Positions 1 to 12,425 of a stretch of DNA of 64,000 bases are shown here, in pieces. The notes below the pieces were generated by a model. That model worked only from the letters and a program-made list of their open reading frames with translations. It had not been told where the DNA came from and ran no database searches. The stretch is from Mesocentrotus franciscanus (taxonomy: Eukaryota; Echinodermata; Echinoidea; Camarodonta; Strongylocentrotidae), in the NCBI GenBank assembly GCA_037976565.1, contig CP137686.1:1-64000 (forward strand), given 5' to 3'. Position 1 is the stretch's first letter; each line of letters starts with the position of its first letter. A program made the position numbers and the translations under genes.

Positions 1-1364
1 TTGAAAATATGCCAACAACCACTGTAAATATATAACACACAAATAGGGATAAGCAACTATTCACTAATTTATTACTGATTTTTAAACATTTATTCAGATT
101 TGTATTATGCGGTTCCCAACTGGGGATCTGACATTTGCTCCTGCGACAATTGCTCGTCTTATTTTCTCTCCAAAGATATAGGGTTAGGTTGTGATAGGGT
201 TTTGGTTCAGAATAGGAAGGTAAGGATTAAGGTTAGTGTTAGGTTTGGGTTTAGAGTTTATGTTTGGCTTAGTATGCAGATTTTCCATTGGAGCAATTGT
301 CCCAGAGCAAATGTCATGGAATCTCCCAACCAAGTGGATACCCCTTGTGATAGTGATTATCCTCTGAGGTGATTAAATGATTTAATACAAGATTTCTTGA
401 TGGCAAGCTAGAATTAATAGTATGGCCATCAATTTCAATTGTTTTTTTTATATCTGGGGTAAACTGGGACATTAATAATGCAATGAGCAATATCGGTATT
501 GTTTTCTGTGATTGAATGTACGCTATGGGTGTCCCAGTTTACCCCGAGGTGTCCCAATTAACCCCCATCTAAGGGTTTGCAAAATTTATGATTACATGAA
601 AAGTCAAGCTGTGGAATTCAATCTATAACTGCAATATTTACCTATGTATCTACAGTGCATCCCAGAAAAAAGGAAACCAGATTTCAGGGCAGAAATTTTC
701 TGTCATAATAATAATTTGCTTTATGAGATATACATGTATGAAATGCTCTACTTCTGTACTTTTATTTGATGCATAACGAATATGCCAGATTTCTGACAAA
801 TGAGTAAGCCATTTCAGCTTTCCTTGATTTAGCAGCTAACATTTGATCTGACGCTTAGTGAATTCACACAAACTTTATGTTCACATCGTTTCCAATACAG
901 CAATAAAAGAGCCCCTGAACAGGGCTACTTAAACACTGTTTTGTTATGTAAATTCACTCAAGCATAAGGTCCATTGTCAGCTGCTAGATTAGAAAGCTGA
1001 ATGGCTACTTATTTGGGAGAAATCAAGCATCATTTCATTTTACTTCTTCTCGAGCATACGCCATTCATTTTATATGCATGAAGTGTCATATAAAAGAGAA
1101 AATTATTAATTTTTATGTGATGTGTTTCTTTATCCAAAATAAATATCTTTACAACCCTACAAATTAACTCAAAGTTACAATTTGTTTGTGCAAATGAAAT
1201 TTTGGTACCACCACTTTCTATTTTTGTTATTCAATCATAATAAATTATGCATCAAATAAGAAGCGGAGCTTTTCACACATATACATCTCATTGCGGAAAT
1301 TATTGTATCTCCCGGCAGTATGCCGGTGGGTACTTTGATTAGCAGCGTTACGTCGCCATATTCT
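1..1364. other. AT-rich non-coding DNA, no gene seen
   Basis: No convincing exon or mobile-element end is visible. The one structured site is a pair of 15-bp inverted arms, GGGGTAAACTGGGAC at 456-470 and its complement at 531-545, followed by a degenerate second right arm at 551-566. This could be a tiny remnant of an inverted-repeat element. Short open frames here have no family signature. Confidence 0.5.
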
Positions 1365-3005
1365 TGTGTGCGCTCTATCTGCCACATTCCTTGACGGATT
1401 TCTTTCAAATTTTGTATGGAGGTGTATCTTGGTATAATCTACACACCTATAACTTTTGGTGATGCTGCCCTCAGTGTTCCGTCTTCTATAGGGTAAAAGG
1501 CCATATTTTTGTGGATGGTTTGTGTGCGCCTATAGGCCACATTTCTCAATCTCAAGGGATTTTGTTCAAATTTTGAACAAAGGTGTATCTTGGTACGATC
1601 TACAAGCCTATAGAATTTTGCTGATGCTGCCTCCAGTGTTCCGTCTTTTATAGGGTCAAAGGTCATATTTTGATAGATATCTTGTGTGCACTCTAGTGTG
1701 TGGTCTAACTGCATCATTTCTTAACAGATTTCTTTCAAATTTTGTATGGAGGTGTATCTTGGTATAATCTACACACCTCTAACTTTGGTGATGCTGCCCC
1801 ATTGTTCCGTCTTCTATAGGGTAAAAGCCCATATTTTTGTGGATGGTTTGTTTGCGCTCCATAGGCCACATTTCTCAATCTCAAGGGATTTTGTTCAAAT
1901 TTTGAACAAAGGTGTATCTTGGTACGATCTACAAGCCTATAGATTTTGCTGATGCTGCCTCCAGTGTTCCGTCTTTTATAGGGTCAAATGTCATATTTTG
2001 ATAGATATCTTGTGTGCACTCTAGTGTGTGGTCTAACTGCATCATTTCTTAACAGATTTCTTTCAAATTGAATATGGAAGTGTATGTTGGTAAAATCTAC
2101 GCACCTATAGTTTTTGGTGATGCTGCCACGAGTGTCCCGTGTTTTATAGGGTCAAAGGTCATATGTCTTTATGAGCTCTAAATGCCACATTTCTTGACGG
2201 GTTTCTTTCAAATTTTGTATGGAGATGTATCTTGGTACAATCTACTCATCTACACTTTGGGCGATGCTGCCCTCATTGTTCCGTCTTTTATATGGTCAAA
2301 GGTCATATGTCTTTTATGCGCTCTAAATGCCACATTTCTTGATGGATTTCTTTCAAATTTAGTATGGAGGTGTATCTTGGTATAATCTACACACCTCTAG
2401 CTTTTGGTGATGCTGCCCCATTGTTCCGTCTTCTATAGGGTAAAAGCCCATATTTTTGTGGATGGTTTGTGTGCGATCTATAGGCCACATTTCTCAAGGG
2501 ATTTTGTTCGAATTTTGAATGAAGATGTATCTTGGTACAATTTTGCTGATGCTGCCTGCTGCCTCCAGTGTTTTGTCTTTTATAGGGTCATAGGTCATAT
2601 TTTGGTGGGTGTCTAGTGTGCGCTCTGCAGGTACATATTTCATGACGGATTTCTTTCAAATTTTCTTGGTACAATCTACACATCTACACTTTTGGGCAAT
2701 GTTGCCCTCATTTTTCCGTCTTTTATATGGTAAAAGGTCATATGTCTTTTATGCACTCTAAATGCCACATTTCTTGACGGATTACTTTCAAATGTTGTAT
2801 GGAGGTGTGTCTTAGTACAATCTACACATCTTTAGTGTTTGGTGATGCTGCCACCTGTGTTCCGTCTGTTATAGGGTCAAAGGTCATATTTTGGTCTTTT
2901 GTGCGCTCTAACTGCCACATTTCTTGAAAGATTTCTTTCAAATTTTCTACAGAGATGCATTATACTCTAATCTACACACATATTGGTTTGGTGATGCTGC
3001 TTCTA
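1365..3005 (+). repeat. Degenerate ~140-170 bp tandem repeat, about 11 units
   Basis: The landmark GATGCTGCC recurs near 1460, 1622, 1788, 1949, 2119, 2263, 2409, 2548, 2852 and 2992, with a decayed copy near 2700. Spacing is 139-170 bp. Each unit holds, in order, a TTCTTGACGGATTTCTTTC block, a GGTGTATCTTGGTA block, the GATGCTGCC block, a TTCCGTCTTTTATAGGGTC block and usually GGTCAAAGGTCAT. Two adjacent ~330-bp pairs (about 1400-1720 and 1725-2055) are much more alike than the rest, so duplication was stepwise. Open frames across it are repeat-derived. No terminal inverted repeat was found. Confidence 0.85.
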
Positions 3006-3849
3006 TCCTAGTCTTGACAATAGTTCGAGCCACTAGTGGCGATCTCTACATCATCCTTTTGTTTCAGGGAGGGAGAAGGAATCTTTGTCCCTCCTTCGAA
3101 CATTAGGATGACACAAAATCGCTGCCACTGGGGATACATTCGCATTGCGCGGCAATACAGATTGCGATATTTCTAGTTATCATGACATGAAAAATGTTGC
3201 CATGAAATCCAGTTTCTTTTGTTATCTGGGATACACTGTGTAGTCTTTAATATACAAACATACATGTACTTGGTTTAGTCCGAATATTTGCATAGTTACA
3301 ATTGGTAATATTTCTGAAAGTGAAGAAAAATGTTCCATTTCTCTCCGGTCTCTCCTAATACATGGGACTAAATAATTGGCATTACCTTGGTGCATGATGA
3401 ACACAAGTACTTTCACTTTGATTTCATTACTTGTTGTGTGACAACAAATCATCCCAAAATTTGGATCTACATGTACTTATTTCTACTGATTACAGAAATA
3501 ATTGTGTACGGTAAATCTTTCCTTGTATATATGTATCTTAGAATAGAAAGATACCAACTTCCGTCATTTAAGTGAAATCATTATGTTTAAAATGATTCTT
3601 GTTCATTACTCATATTGTTTTCAACATTTTGTCATGATTAAAAGATTTTGATGATGTAATTTTGACTGAAGCATTTTTATACTCCTTTTTCACTTTATGT
3701 TTTATGTATTTATTTAGACTATGTGAAAATATGAGAAACACAAAAATCAGGACATTTGTATACATTTGGAAGATGTATGAATGCGGAAATGTTATAAAAA
3801 TGTGATAGCTTCTGAATGTATTGCACCGTTTGCACATTTGATCAACATT
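3006..3849. other. Non-coding spacer between two tandem repeats
   Basis: AT-rich sequence without a supported gene. Around 3030-3140 there is a weak inverted repeat, with CCACTAGTGGCGAT on one side and ATCGCTGCCACTGG on the other, and a GGAGGGA/TCCCTCC pair between them. The stretch from about 3640 gradually takes on the ACATTT-rich character of the satellite that follows. Confidence 0.4.
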
Positions 3850-5810
3850 TCTGTGTAACATTTTAAGAACATTACGCATAACAACATTGTAATGTTTCTA
3901 TTAAATGTTTAAATGATATCAAAATATATGGTCTTAGAAATAGATGGCTGACATTTTTATAACATTTCCTTCAAACATCCGTAAGATATCATTACAACAT
4001 CTTGTCAACATTTCTTAATTTACATTTTAAAAACATTTTGGGATATCATCGAGCAAATGTTTTTATTAAATGTTTAAATAACATCAAAATGTATGGTCTT
4101 AGAAATAGATGGCTGACATTTTTATGACATTTACTTCAAACATTAATAAGATATCATTACAACATTTCATTAACATTTCTAAAATAACATATTAAAAACA
4201 TTTGAGAATAACAATATTGTAATGTTTCTATGAAATGTTTAAATGATATCAAAATGTATGGTCTTAGAAATAGATGGCTGACATTTTTATAACATTTACT
4301 TCAAACATTAATAAGATATCATTACAACATTTCATTAACATTTCTAAAATAACATATTAAAAACATTTGAGAATAACAATATTGTAATGTTTCTATGAAA
4401 TGTTTAAATGATATCAAAATGTATGGTCTTAGAAATAGATGGCTGACATTTTTATAACATTTACTTCAAACATTAATAAGATATCATTACAACATTTCAT
4501 TAACATTTCTAAAATAACATATTAAAAACATTTGAGAATAACAATATTGTAATGTTTCTATGAAATGTTAAAATGATATCAAAATGTATGGTCTTAGAAA
4601 TAGATGGCTGACATTTTTATAACATTTACTTCAAACATTAATAAGATATCATTACAACATTTCATTAACATTTCTAAAATAACATATTAAAAACATTTGA
4701 GAATAACAATATTGTAATGTTTCTATGAAATGTTAAAATGATATCAAAATGTATGGTCTTAGAAATAGATGGCTGACATTTTTATAACATTTACTTCAAA
4801 CATTAATAAGATATCATTACAACATTTCATTAACATTTCTAAAATAACATATTAAAAACATTTGAGAATAACAATATTGTAATGTTTCTATGAAACGTTA
4901 AAATGATATCAAAATGTATGGTCTTAGAAATAGATGGCTGACATTTTTATAACATTTACTTCAAACATTAATAAGATATCATTACAACATTTCATTAACA
5001 TTTCTAAAATAACATATTTAAAACATTTGAGAATAACAATATTGTAATGTTTCTATGAAATGTTAAAATGATATCAAAATGTATGGTCTTAGAAATAGAT
5101 GGCTGACATTTTTATAACATTTACTTCAAACATTAATAAGATATCATTGCAACATTTCATTAACATTTCTAAAATAACATATTTAAAACATTTGAGAATA
5201 ACAATATTGTAATGTTTCTATGAAATGTTAAAATGATATCAAAATGTATGGTCTTAGAAATAGATGGCTGACATTTTTATAACATTTACTTCAAACATTA
5301 ATAAGATATCATTACAACATTTCATTAACATTTCTAAAATAACATATTAAAAACATTTGAGAATAACAATATTGTAATGTTTCTATGAAATGTTAAAATG
5401 ATATCAAAATGTATGGTCTTAGAAATAGATGGCTGACATTTTTATAACATTTACTTCAAACATTAATAAGATATCATTACAACATTTCATTAACATTTCT
5501 AAAATAACATATTAAAAACATTTGAGTATAACAATATTGTAATGTTTCTATGAAACGTTAAAATGATATCAAAATGTATGGTCTTAGAAATAGATGGCTG
5601 ACATTTTTATAACATTTACTTCAAACATTAATAAGATATCATTACAACATTTCATTAACATTTCTAAAATAACATATTAAAAACATTTGAGAATAACAAT
5701 ATTGAAATGTTTCTAGGAAATGTTAAAATCATATCAAAATGTATGGTCTTAGAAATAGTTGGATGACATTTTTATAACATTTCCTTCTAATATTTGAAAG
5801 ATATCATTAA
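3850..5810 (+). repeat. 165-bp satellite array, 12 units
   Basis: The word GTCTTAGAAATAG occurs at 3931 and then at exact 165-bp steps (4096, 4261, 4426, 4591, 4756, 4921, 5086, 5251, 5416, 5581, 5746). The inner units are almost identical and differ by single bases; the first two and the last are more diverged. That pattern fits homogenisation by unequal exchange from the centre. Each unit is AT-rich and dominated by ACATTT/AAATGT words on both strands. No reading frame is maintained. Confidence 0.95.
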
Positions 5811-6049
5811 TATGTTTTATCAACATTTTTGATAATATCAAATTGATAGTGTTATAATGTTTAAGCTTAATGTTAAAAACATTTTTATTATGTTTTATTG
5901 ATGTTGGTGTCTAATGTTATAAAAATGTTTTCTTGACAATTACAAGACCATACATTTTCATATGATTTTAACATTTGAACAAAACATTTCCCAAATGTTA
6001 AGCCAAACATTATCATGATGTTCTTATAATGTTTTTGTGCTAGCTGGGA
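5811..6049. repeat. Right-hand boundary of the 165-bp satellite
   Basis: Non-tandem sequence rich in AACATT/AATGTT ends abruptly at 6049 in the complement of TCCCAGCTAGCACAAAAAC. The same terminal sequence, in the opposite orientation and with few differences, starts the second satellite at 51441. It therefore looks like the conserved end of a mobile or amplifying unit with a satellite inside. No matching left end is recognisable near 3600-3850. Confidence 0.7.
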
Positions 6050-6424
6050 TGCCTTCCCTCTTTTCATCACCCTTAAACAATACTGCCCTCTGTTCATTAA
6101 TAATAAAACCCCTTAAAACAAGTAGGTAATATACACTCCTTTATATCCCCTTACCCCCGACCCCCTCCCGAGCCCCTAATCATCTAGACTACATCACTAC
6201 GCCCAACCCCCAATCTTGCCCACTGTTCCTTATTAATTAAACCCTTAAAACGAAGTAGGTAATAAACACTCCTTTTTATCCCCTTAACGCCCCTTCCCGG
6301 ACCCCTCCCCCACCACCCCCACCACTCTAGCCCCTAATCATCCAGGCTACATGACTATGCCTTCCCTCTTTTCATCACCCTTAAACAATACTGCCCTCTG
6401 TTCATTAATAATAAAAACCCCTTA
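6049..6424. repeat. Short direct repeats rich in CCCCTTA/CCCC runs
   Basis: A segment of about 66 bp starting GCCTTCCCTCTTTTCATC at about 6050 recurs almost unchanged at about 6359. Between them, AAGTAGGTAATA with downstream ATCCCCTTA and CCCCTAATCATC occurs twice (about 6120-6190 and 6248-6350). This is a small two-unit tandem repeat of roughly 150-300 bp with no coding signal. Confidence 0.7.
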
Positions 6425-8234
6425 GATTCGTGTGTCACTTTAAAATCCGCCTGTGCGCGCCCATGTGCACGGCCGTATGACACAACGTATGTATTATATG
6501 CATGTAGAGCTGTTAACTGAAGTTAGAAACCCAAAATAATAAAACACACTAAAGTATAGGATAACCGAACTTTCAACTTTGTTTGGGTGACATTTCCGAG
6601 CATCCGAATGCTTCCGAAGACGTTGCTCCCGAAGATGACGTTCTGTGTGACGTCACAGGTCTACTAAATAAAATAATAAAATTCACTTTTTGGCTCAGAT
6701 ATATATACTGTTTCGTATGTTTTTCAGCATATGGAAAAGTTTCAGGCCGAAATTCCACTAAAGTGGATCTGTGCGTGTCTTTCTTTGCTCCGCGCGCACA
6801 TGTACGTCTCATGAATAATTCATGACCCTACGCGCCAACTGCACACACAGCCACGCAAAGGCGAGTATGCGGACCAGTCCATTAGCGAATATAGGTAGAT
6901 TAAGCTCAATGTACAGAGGGATAACACATAGTTGTAATGTGTGCACTGAAGATGCATTGGGTAGAGTTGGGAATTTTCTCCATAAAACAGCGTTCAATAA
7001 TCTCATCTCTTCTTTTTTTATTTAAATGTGAACATCACTGTTCAACAATACAGCCAATGTAATCATCGCTGACATAAACAAATTAATGAAGCAATGGCAA
7101 TGAAACCCCCTGTGCAGACAATGGTGCAGGCTCAGTCCTAGTCATGGCGTGATATGACTCTCTATGCTAATGAGCTCGGAGTGTCACCAAATGTGATTGG
7201 ATGGAATAGATTAATCTTCTTACTTTTTCAAGGAGTCCGACGAATTTTCTAGACCAATCAGCTTGATTTTGATATATGACAGAGAGGGGGAAATTCCGGA
7301 CTGGAAAGTGAAAACGCTGTATGCGTAGGGTAATCAGTTGCTGGGATACAGAGTCTCAAACACGGGGTTATCGATTAGTTTCCTGCTTCGAATTGCGCAT
7401 GTACGTGCATTGCTATGGAAGGGTTGGTGTCAAAATTAACTTGAAAATCTTTCTTTCGAGGCCTAGTCCGACGCAAATACTAAAAATTATTTCCTCATAT
7501 TCTGGAAAATACAAGAAAAAAATATAGACAATAGAAAACCGCTCGCGCCAGCCTTGTATTTTGCAGCATTGCAAAGTTACACCAATATCTTTGACAAAAG
7601 AACGGTTTTTGAAGCCTGTGCCCATTGGTTATAGTACATGCGCGCGAGCATGCGTTCGAGACTGGCCCAAAAGACACCACTTTTCCATATGGTTTTAACC
7701 CTCTTGAAACCATTCTAAGGCGTTCCATGCGATACAGTGTCAAAATGTTGGCTACAACATACATATCTGGGGCATTTTAGGTCATTACCTGGTATTTTAC
7801 TACGAAAGTAATTAAGAGTGTTCCGTTAAAGCCCTAGTCGTGTGGTGCGCCACCTACCGGTGGTTCCGGGAACATTGCGTCTAGGTAACTCAGGCATAGG
7901 CTAGGGGGCGTTTGTGCACCTCAGTGTTCTGAGGGGTCCATATATATTCAATCTAAAAATTTGACAATAAGACAAAATGTATTAAAGCAAAAAATTCGTG
8001 GGCTTGGTTAGTGTTACTATACAGTGCGGATTATTTATTATATAGACATCAACAACCTATATAAATATGCATATTACATACATATTATGTCTCTATATTT
8101 ATCTACGTACGTTATCATGCGGGCTTGTCAAAAATAAAATTTCAAAGGAGTTTTATAACAATACGTAATTTTGTCAGATTCCGGTGTTCACTACTTTATC
8201 GAACCTCTTGAAATGTTGAATATTCATGTTGTGA
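6425..8234. other. Non-coding DNA with a palindromic CRE-like site
   Basis: Open frames on both strands overlap at 6573-6825, but neither shows codon structure or a known domain. TGTGACGTCACA at 6646-6657 is a perfect palindrome containing the CREB/ATF word TGACGTCA. An octamer-like ATGCTAAT lies near 7165 and an ACCAATC word near 7253. These could belong to a promoter, but no first exon can be placed. The rest shows nothing recognisable. Confidence 0.35.
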
Positions 8235-8820
8235 TTGTTTCATATTATTATTATAATTTTTTATATATTTTATATTCATTATAATTATTATTATTGTTTT
8301 TATTTGTATTATTATTATCATTATTACTCTTATTATCAGTGTTGCTTTTTTTTTGTTTTTTATTTGTTGTTTTATAGTTATATTTTTTATTTTAGTACTG
8401 AGTATAATTTGGCATAGGGTCATATGATATTGTATTATGTTTTGCTATTCTTTATTCTCTATACAAGGGAGGTATTACTTCCTGATAGGATATCGTTTCG
8501 TTCTGAGAACGAACCGTACAATAGCCTTTTGTATACTGGACTCACTCTTTTTTTAAAAGTATTTCATATTTTTTTCCGGTTGAGATTCATTTATTATTAT
8601 TATTATTATTATTATTGTTTTTATTTGTATTATTATTATCATCATTGTTATCTTTATTATTTCTCTTGATATTGTTTTTTGTTTTTGTTTTTTATTTGTT
8701 GTTTTATAGTTGTTATTACATTATGTTTTATTTTTGATTTACTGAGTATAATTTGTTATAGGGTCATGTATGATATTGTATTATGTTTTGCTATTCTTTG
8801 TTCTCTATACAAGGGAGGTA
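8235..8820 (-). repeat. Duplicated LINE 3' tail with (TAA)n tracts
   Basis: The 8417-8592 segment and 8757-8940 are near-identical (landmark GTATACTGGACTCACTC at 8531 and 8878, 347 bp apart). Both carry the palindrome-like TCGTTCT-AGAACGA and run leftwards into TTA/TAA-rich low-complexity DNA (8255-8400 and 8590-8700). Read on the minus strand they form the 3' end of the LINE protein fragment to the right, present twice in tandem. The outer copy is cut off soon after its AACCGG block. Confidence 0.7.
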
Positions 8821-9039
8821 TTACTTCCTGATAGGAAACCGTTTCGTTCTAAGAACGAACCGTACAATAGCCTTTTGTATACTGGACTCACTCTTTTTTA
8901 AGTATTCCATAATTTTTTCCGGTTGAGATTCGTTTATTTCTGTTAAAAACATAGCCCTTTCTATAATATAGTTAGGGCAGTCTACTAAAAAGTGTTTTAC
9001 TGTCTCTATTTCATGGCATCTATCAAACTCTGTAAGTAA
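8821..9039 (-). pseudogene. LINE reverse-transcriptase C-terminal fragment
   Basis: The minus strand encodes the tail of a non-LTR retrotransposon protein. The residues CHEIETVKHFLVDCPNY followed by IIER form the Cys/His cluster that closes many LINE polyproteins, comparable to CKETENVQHYIIDC in the larger LINE in this window. The N-terminal side is broken at 9039 by a 401-bp inverted-repeat element. Beyond that, at 9441-9530, the same frame appears to continue for some 20-30 residues before similarity is lost. It is a dead, 5'-truncated copy. The exact LINE clade cannot be judged from this short piece. Confidence 0.6.
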
Positions 9040-9440
9040 GGGTGCGTTCAAGCGAGTTTTCGAAGCTGAATCACAAACATGAATCACAATTCAAAACACT
9101 GATACAAAACACGGTTACTGCGGGAGATCGTTCAAGCGATTTTCCATCAACGCTGATTCTCGCTCATTTCAAGCCCACCCAGGAAGAATAGAAATAGGTA
9201 GCGATATAATGACGTCATAGAATCATGATTGAGATCTCCGTTCGTTCAAGCGAATTTTAGCGACCGTGATTCTGCAGAATCATGATACAAAACGCATCTT
9301 TTTCAGCGTTTCATGTTTGTGTTTTTAAACACGTTTATTTTTACGACCAACGAAAAATCGCTTGAACGCAACCGTGTTTTAAACTAAACGTCTTTGAAAA
9401 CCGTGATTCTAGGGTGAAAAAGTGTCGATTGAGCGCACCC
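9040..9440. mobile_element. Harbinger-like MITE inserted in the LINE tail
   Basis: The ends are GGGTGCGTTCAAGCGA at the left and the complement of GGGTGCGCTCAATCGA at the right. TAA lies immediately outside both ends (9037-9039 and 9441-9443), a 3-bp target duplication. Removing the element and one TAA restores the LINE reading frame across the junction, which confirms the boundaries. TWA targets and GGG-type ends are usual for PIF/Harbinger elements; that assignment is inference. Internal CGTTCAAGCGA words recur as subterminal repeats (about 9131, 9244 and, inverted, 9356). No transposase is encoded. Confidence 0.75.
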
Positions 9441-9530
9441 TAAATCGAGACAGATCGACGTACGGAATAATAAGGTTTATAGTTTGATCTTCTAAAAATG
9501 TAATATCAAGATTTGGTAAAATGGTTAATT
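9441..9530 (-). pseudogene. Upstream part of the split LINE fragment
   Basis: On the minus strand this stretch reads in frame into the 8821-9039 fragment once the intervening MITE and one TAA repeat are discounted. It contributes the residues just before the Cys/His cluster. Its own upstream limit is unclear; after about 9530 no LINE similarity is visible. Confidence 0.45.
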
Positions 9531-9685
9531 AGTTTATTGTTCATGTATTAGTTCCTATAATACAAGTAGACTTTTATTATTTTTACTCTTTTAATGCATC
9601 TATAATTATGATGGTACATTGTACAAATACGAAATCCCGGATTATCGATCACTTGATGAAGATAATCTATTCCTACTAACTCTAA

Positions 9686-10879
9686 GAGAGGCAGCCCTGG
9701 GGGCAGTGCCCCCACTTTTTCAAGTTCCTTATTAATTTGTAAAAGTGCCCCTCCCCCTTTTTACCTCTGATAAGCGCCCTTTTATTTTGACACGTGCCCC
9801 TTTTCCTTCGACAAGTTCCCATTTTCCCTACAAGTGTCTATTTTCCATTCTCATAAGTGCCCTTTTTATCTTTTGTAAGTGCCCCTTTTCAGGTACGAGA
9901 ATTGCTCCTTTTCACTTCAGATAAGTGCCCCTTCACCTCCGATACTTGCCCCTTTTCAAATCTGAGAGATACTCGTTTTACTTTAACAGGTGCCCCTTTA
10001 CCCTTTACCTCCTGATAAGTGCTCTTTTCAACTAATGCACATCTTCCTTTGTTATAAGTTCCCCTTTTTCATTCTCATAATTGCCCCTTTTCATATCTGG
10101 TCAGTGCCTCTTTTCAGGTGCGATAAGTGCCCCTTTTTCCTTTCTAATAAGGGACCTATCCCCTTTCATAAATGCCCCTTTTCACCTCTTATAAATGCCC
10201 CTATTAAAATCTGATGGGTGCCCTTTTTCTGTCGACAAATGCCGATTTCCCATTCTCATAAGTGCCCTTTTTCATCCCCGGTGAGTGCCTCTTTTTGTAG
10301 GTGTAATTAAGTGCCCAATTTTCACCTCTGATAATTACCCTTTGTACTTTGACACGTGCTCCTTTTCTTTTCTAATATGTGTCTTATCCCTTTCGATAAA
10401 TGTCCCCTCTTCCTATATCATCATTAAACGCGCCCCTAATTTCGAGCGACTAAGAGCAATTTCCCCCAAAGCTCGCTCGCTACGCTCGCTCGCATTTATA
10501 GATGATATAATTATGTTACTTATATCAAAGGTCTTTTCAGACCTCCGTTATGAGAAAGTGTTTATAACCCCATCAGGATTGGTATTTTTCCATGCAATTT
10601 TTCGCAATGCGAACTCACAAATCTTAAAAATTTTCCGCGCTCGCAAATGAATTTTCAGACCATCACACCCAACTGCAAAGTATATCTTGTATGGTGTATA
10701 AAGAGAAACAAATATTGAAATCATCCCTGATAATGTAATCACAATGTAGGGGAATATGCCAATGTCTAAAAAATTGTATATTTTCGCTTGAGATTTCCCT
10801 TTGTAGGTGCCCTTTTTGTTCTCCAGAAAGTGCCTTTTTTATTGGTGCCCCCACTTTGGAAGTCGCTCCACCGCCCCTG
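9686..10879 (+). mobile_element. hAT-like element filled with GTGCCCCTTTT repeats (copy 1)
   Basis: The body is a degenerate 20-30 bp tandem repeat around AAGTGCCCCTTTT (about 9735-10410). It is followed by a block with CTCGCTCGC hairpins at 10470-10495 and a unique region ending GGAAGTCGCTCCACCGCCCCTG at 10879. Flanks are AACTCTAA (9678-9685) and AACTCTTA (10880-10887), a 7/8-matching 8-bp target duplication. The right end is the complement of the left end of the element at 24474-26174, which contains the same parts inverted. No transposase frame is visible, so it is non-autonomous. Confidence 0.7.
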
Positions 10880-11097
10880 AACTCTTACCTAACGTTAAAC
10901 AATCGTAGACCTAAATCCTAAATGTATTATATTTGGCGAAATAAAGCCCGGAACAATTTTCGCCGGCGCAAATGTAGGATCACTTACTTTTTTTATGTAG
11001 GCTACTTGGCTATATACAATCGAACAGAGAATTGAAGGAAAAAATGAATTTCAAACGATTTATAAGTCAATGCATAAATGCTCTACATGATGAATAT
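10880..11097. other. Spacer before segmental duplication unit A
   Basis: Unique AT-rich DNA. Similarity with the second duplication unit begins at about 11098, so the left boundary of the duplicated block lies at the end of this stretch. Confidence 0.4.
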
Positions 11098-12425
11098 CAC
11101 ATTCTGAAAAATTATCGTTAGACGAATAAAAGTAATTTATTAGATTACAGATTTTATTCAATTTTATTCTGAATAATATGCATAATGTGAAATAATGGTA
11201 TCGACATTACATAGCAATAATCCGAATACAAGTGTTTTTATAAACATTATCTATTTGGCAACAGCAGGAATACAGAAAGAAGAAAATAATCAGGATAACC
11301 ATCGCATCCAGAAGGGAGGGGACATAGTTATCCAAAGTAAAAATATGCAAATAATTATATACACGTGTGTGCCCCTACCAAACTTTCATTAAAAAAACAA
11401 ATGAGTTGTTGTCGTTGTTGTTGTTGTTACTTGCTTGCTTGCTTGTCAAAGATGTGAACATCCCCAGTTCCAATTCCTATATCCGCCACTAATGCTATTT
11501 TTCTTCAGACAAAAACGAAAAAGAGAAGGCAAGAATTTTATATGTACATAAATTCCGATTAGAAATTGCTTTAAAGTGCGATGTAACGGTAAAAAAAATC
11601 AGTTGTAAATTACACACTTGAAGAATTTTGAATGGGTGTTGAAATTTTGAGGGGAAAGTGCTCGATTTTTTTCCTCCTGCTCTTCAAAATATTGTAGAGT
11701 ATTGTATTGGTTTATTAAGATAAAAATCATCGAACATGCAGTAGATAGCAGAAATTGTTCAATTTACAGAGTAAAAAGTACATGGCATAAAATTACATTG
11801 ATAACACATTAAAAGATATAGAAAACTTTAACAAAATTGTGTATATTTATATAAAATGTATAAGTTTCATTTCTAATTTAAAATTGCCATTTTTGTGAAT
11901 AAAATAGAAATTTGGTAATTAAAGTATTTACAGGTTTATTGCAACAATGACAGAATATGAATTCGACTGATTGATTTATGTATACAAATTATAATTAATA
12001 AAAGACCGTTTTAGAATGAACATCAACTATATACACGGTTTCACTCAAAATGAAGTTTAATTCCGTCCCTGTTTCAGCAGCACCAACGAGACCGACCCCA
12101 GACCTATTACAGCCAGACAAAAATTACATTACCCCAAATGATAAAAAAGCGGTGTGGAGTCGGGCTGACTGAGAACTTATACGGTTGAATTCGCATAAAA
12201 CCAATAATGATTATTTTTGATGGTACTGAGTAAGACAGAGAGTAAGGCACATTTAACAAAGCATTTACATGTGATTAAGGATATAAAGTGAAAAAGTTAA
12301 ACAAATCTTTATACGAAGTTGTAATTAACTTGTCAAATCCTCAGTTTGAAGAAAAAATATTAACACCCAGCAATGTAGCCGGCAGCTCTATGTGATATGC
12401 TTAAAATGTAGAAAATTATACTTAA

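Noticed and set aside
3030..3045. CCACTAGTGGCG as a CTCF site
   Set aside because: One base short of the core spacing; likely part of a local inverted repeat.
3850..5810. Regular repeats as a possible CRISPR array
   Set aside because: The 165-bp unit is repeated whole, with no unique spacers, in an animal genome with introns; it is a satellite.
6573..6825. Overlapping ~80-codon frames on both strands
   Set aside because: Neither has a recognisable domain; the region may be repeat-derived. Only the CRE-like palindrome is kept.
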